Shown here: positions 4,734-5,891 of the stretch, piece by piece | How positions within the stretch are numbered: the first letter of the stretch is position 1 | Layout: each line of letters starts with the position of its first letter | DNA from: Planctomycetaceae bacterium | GTDB taxonomy: Bacteria; Planctomycetota; Planctomycetia; Pirellulales; Thermoguttaceae | Length of the DNA stretch: 5,891 nucleotides | Assembly: GCA_031266315.1 (NCBI GenBank) | Contig: JAISBG010000588.1 | Span: 1 to 5,891 of the forward strand | Direction: 5' to 3' | Made by a program: the position numbers and the translations under genes | Notes under the pieces: generated by a model | Databases searched by the model: none | What the model was told of the DNA's origin: nothing | Seen by the model: the letters and a program-made list of their open reading frames with translations, nothing else

Positions 4734-4784
4734 CAATCCGGCGAATCGTTAAAAAATACCAATTTTATAACTTACAAGTATAAA
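4734..4784 (+). promoter_or_regulatory. Promoter-like block upstream of fliN
   Basis: AAAAATACCAAT (4752-4763) is followed 13 bases later by AGTATAAA, giving a -10-like TATAAA (4779-4784). The 12-mer and spacing equal those of the orphan copy at 709-738. Upstream, CAATCCG...AAT.GTTA (4734-4751) matches the unit before the hydrolase gene. The 17-bp-upstream hexamer is ATACCA, a poor -35. Transcription would start near 4791, leaving a leader of about 23 nt without a Shine-Dalgarno. Confidence 0.4.
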
Positions 4785-4813
4785 CAGGAATCAATTACAT
4801 AAAATTAAGTCTT

Positions 4814-5839
4814 ATGGCGGATTTAAATTCTTCTGCGGTCAATAGTTTCATCGAAGCCGTTAAAAACGGTGCGAGTGAAGCCGCGTCCGCGTTTGCCCGA
4901 ACATTCGATACGGCAATTACAATTCAACCGGGCAACGGCAGTGAATTTCAAAGCGATGTTCTTTCATCGAAAATCACCGGTAAAGGTTTGGCATTGCTCT
5001 TAATGTTTGGCGGACAAGGGATTGCAATTTTGATTCCTGACTCAACCGGTTTGATTCCGGCATGGTGTGATCATCCCGACGCAACCGGAAAAAGCAAACT
5101 GTCAACATTTGCTCAAGAATGGGGCATGAATCTTGTACCGGAAGATTTTTTCCCTGAAGATTTTCAGGCGGCAGTGATTCGCGACCTTATGCAGGGTGTC
5201 GAACAGGCTCAACCGGCATGGGAATCTGCCAGTTTGGAACTTTTGATTGGTAAACCGGACGGAAATTCGGTGCCGGTTTACATGGTTTGGCCCCTGACGA
5301 AACCCGATCAACTTCTGTTGGAAAAACCGAAAACCAACGAAACAATCCTGCCGGAACCGCCAACATTTAACAGCGGCAATCCCAACTTGATTGGCAACGG
5401 CGTTCCTGAATTTGATCCGTTTGCCGGACCGGTTTTTGAAACACCGGCATTCGGCAACCTTCAAGGAAAACATCGTTCGGTTGACGATTTACCCGGTTTT
5501 AGCCGTAGTGTTTTGAAGATTAAAATTCCGGTTGCTGCTGTGTTGGCGCGGGCGCAAAAATCAATCAAGACGATTCTTGAACTTGGAGTTGGTTCGGTGA
5601 TTCAGTTTGACAAATCGTGTGATGATTTTCTGGAGGTTGAGGTGGGACAAAGTGTTACGATTGCTACGGCGGAGGCAATCAAGGTGGGTGATAAATTCGG
5701 ATTTCGGATTCACTCAATTATGCTCCCGGAAGAGCGGTTCCGTAAAGTCGAGGTTCGACATGAAGGCGAATACCTGATCAAACACGATTCACCACAAATC
5801 ATCGGAAAAGCCCCCATCAAATCCCTCGATAAACACTAA
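4814..5839 (+). CDS. fliN: FliN-type flagellar motor switch protein with long N-terminal region
   Basis: The C-terminal part (about 228-303) is a SpoA/FliN domain. RSVLKIKIPVAAVLARAQKSI, ILELGVGSVIQFDK (254-267), LEVEVG (273-278) and VGDKFGFRIHSI (291-302) follow the FliN pattern of LGxGSVIxLDK and an FGxRI end. FliN forms part of the C-ring at the flagellar base, binding FliM and the export apparatus. At 341 residues the protein is two to three times the usual FliN length. Residues 1-170 look globular (for example GLALLLMFGGQGIAILIP, 58-75) but belong to no domain I can name; a P/N-rich linker (about 171-227) joins them to the SpoA domain. This layout recalls FliY, which has a CheC-like domain before its FliN domain, but no CheC motif is visible. 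About 38 residues follow the SpoA domain. The ATG at 4814 has no Shine-Dalgarno. No other flagellar gene is in view. Confidence 0.85.
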   Translation: MADLNSSAVNSFIEAVKNGASEAASAFARTFDTAITIQPGNGSEFQSDVLSSKITGKGLALLLMFGGQGIAILIPDSTGLIPAWCDHPDATGKSKLSTFAQEWGMNLVPEDFFPEDFQAAVIRDLMQGVEQAQPAWESASLELLIGKPDGNSVPVYMVWPLTKPDQLLLEKPKTNETILPEPPTFNSGNPNLIGNGVPEFDPFAGPVFETPAFGNLQGKHRSVDDLPGFSRSVLKIKIPVAAVLARAQKSIKTILELGVGSVIQFDKSCDDFLEVEVGQSVTIATAEAIKVGDKFGFRIHSIMLPEERFRKVEVRHEGEYLIKHDSPQIIGKAPIKSLDKH

Positions 5840-5891
5840 ATTTTCCAGATTCTACCAGATTAAGTGTTTCTCACCGGAATCGTAAAATAAT

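Larger units (their letters stand above)
3935..4813. other. Long AT-rich divergent intergenic region between ompH and fliN
   Basis: It spans 879 bp with no ORF that looks like a protein; the short ones on both strands are low-complexity. It contains a nine-T run (4135-4143), promoter-like words at 4327-4335 and 4471-4495, a nested foldback (4547-4710) and the promoter-like block for fliN (4734-4784). No convincing ompH promoter was found on the minus strand. Confidence 0.65.

Noticed and set aside
5102..5473. Open frame of 123 codons antisense to fliN
   Set aside because: Shadow of the fliN reading frame with R/F-rich composition and no family resemblance.
5831..5869. AAACACT/AGTGTTT inverted repeat over the fliN stop, as a terminator
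   Set aside because: The stem is only 7 AT-rich pairs with a 25-nt loop, and no T-run follows.

Overview
The window looks like a chromosomal segment of a diderm (LPS-bearing), flagellated bacterium with AT-rich DNA. The best guess is a low-GC member of the Planctomycetota. That rests on remembered family resemblance (the ComEC N-terminus, LpxC, the OmpH signal and Q/P-rich tail, and a FliN with a long N-terminal region), not on a marker gene. Most starts lack a clear Shine-Dalgarno sequence; only ompH has a good one.

Layout, left to right. 1-303 (-) is the N-terminal end of a ComEC/Rec2-type DNA-uptake membrane protein, cut by the window edge. 304-773 is non-coding and full of short hairpins, including a 59-bp inverted repeat whose arms are themselves hairpins. 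774-1430 (-) is a metallo-beta-lactamase-fold hydrolase of the glyoxalase II/YcbL type. 1431-1734 holds more hairpins and a GGGAC array. 1735-2700 (-) is lpxC, the committed step of lipid A synthesis. 2701-3232 is non-coding, with a foldback just upstream of lpxC and a second inverted-repeat cluster. 3233-3934 (-) is an exported OmpH/Skp-like periplasmic chaperone starting at a GTG with a good ribosome binding site. 3935-4813 is a long AT-rich divergent intergenic region with a nested foldback. 4814-5839 (+) is a FliN-type flagellar switch protein.

ompH and lpxC are both outer-membrane biogenesis genes on one strand, though 532 bp of repeats separate them, so a single transcript is uncertain. 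The hydrolase and comEC follow on the same strand but are also widely spaced. fliN is divergent and has no flagellar neighbour in view.

The most notable pattern is non-coding. An AT-rich block, AAAAATAC(A)CAAT followed 13-14 bases later by RGTATRMW (a -10-like box), lies upstream of comEC, the hydrolase gene and fliN. A fourth, orphan copy sits downstream of the hydrolase gene in opposite orientation. Two of the copies form an approximately 80%-identical, 80-bp inverted repeat bracketing the hydrolase gene. This may be a shared promoter architecture, a mobile promoter-bearing repeat, or both. No CRISPR array, tRNA, rRNA or transposase gene was seen.
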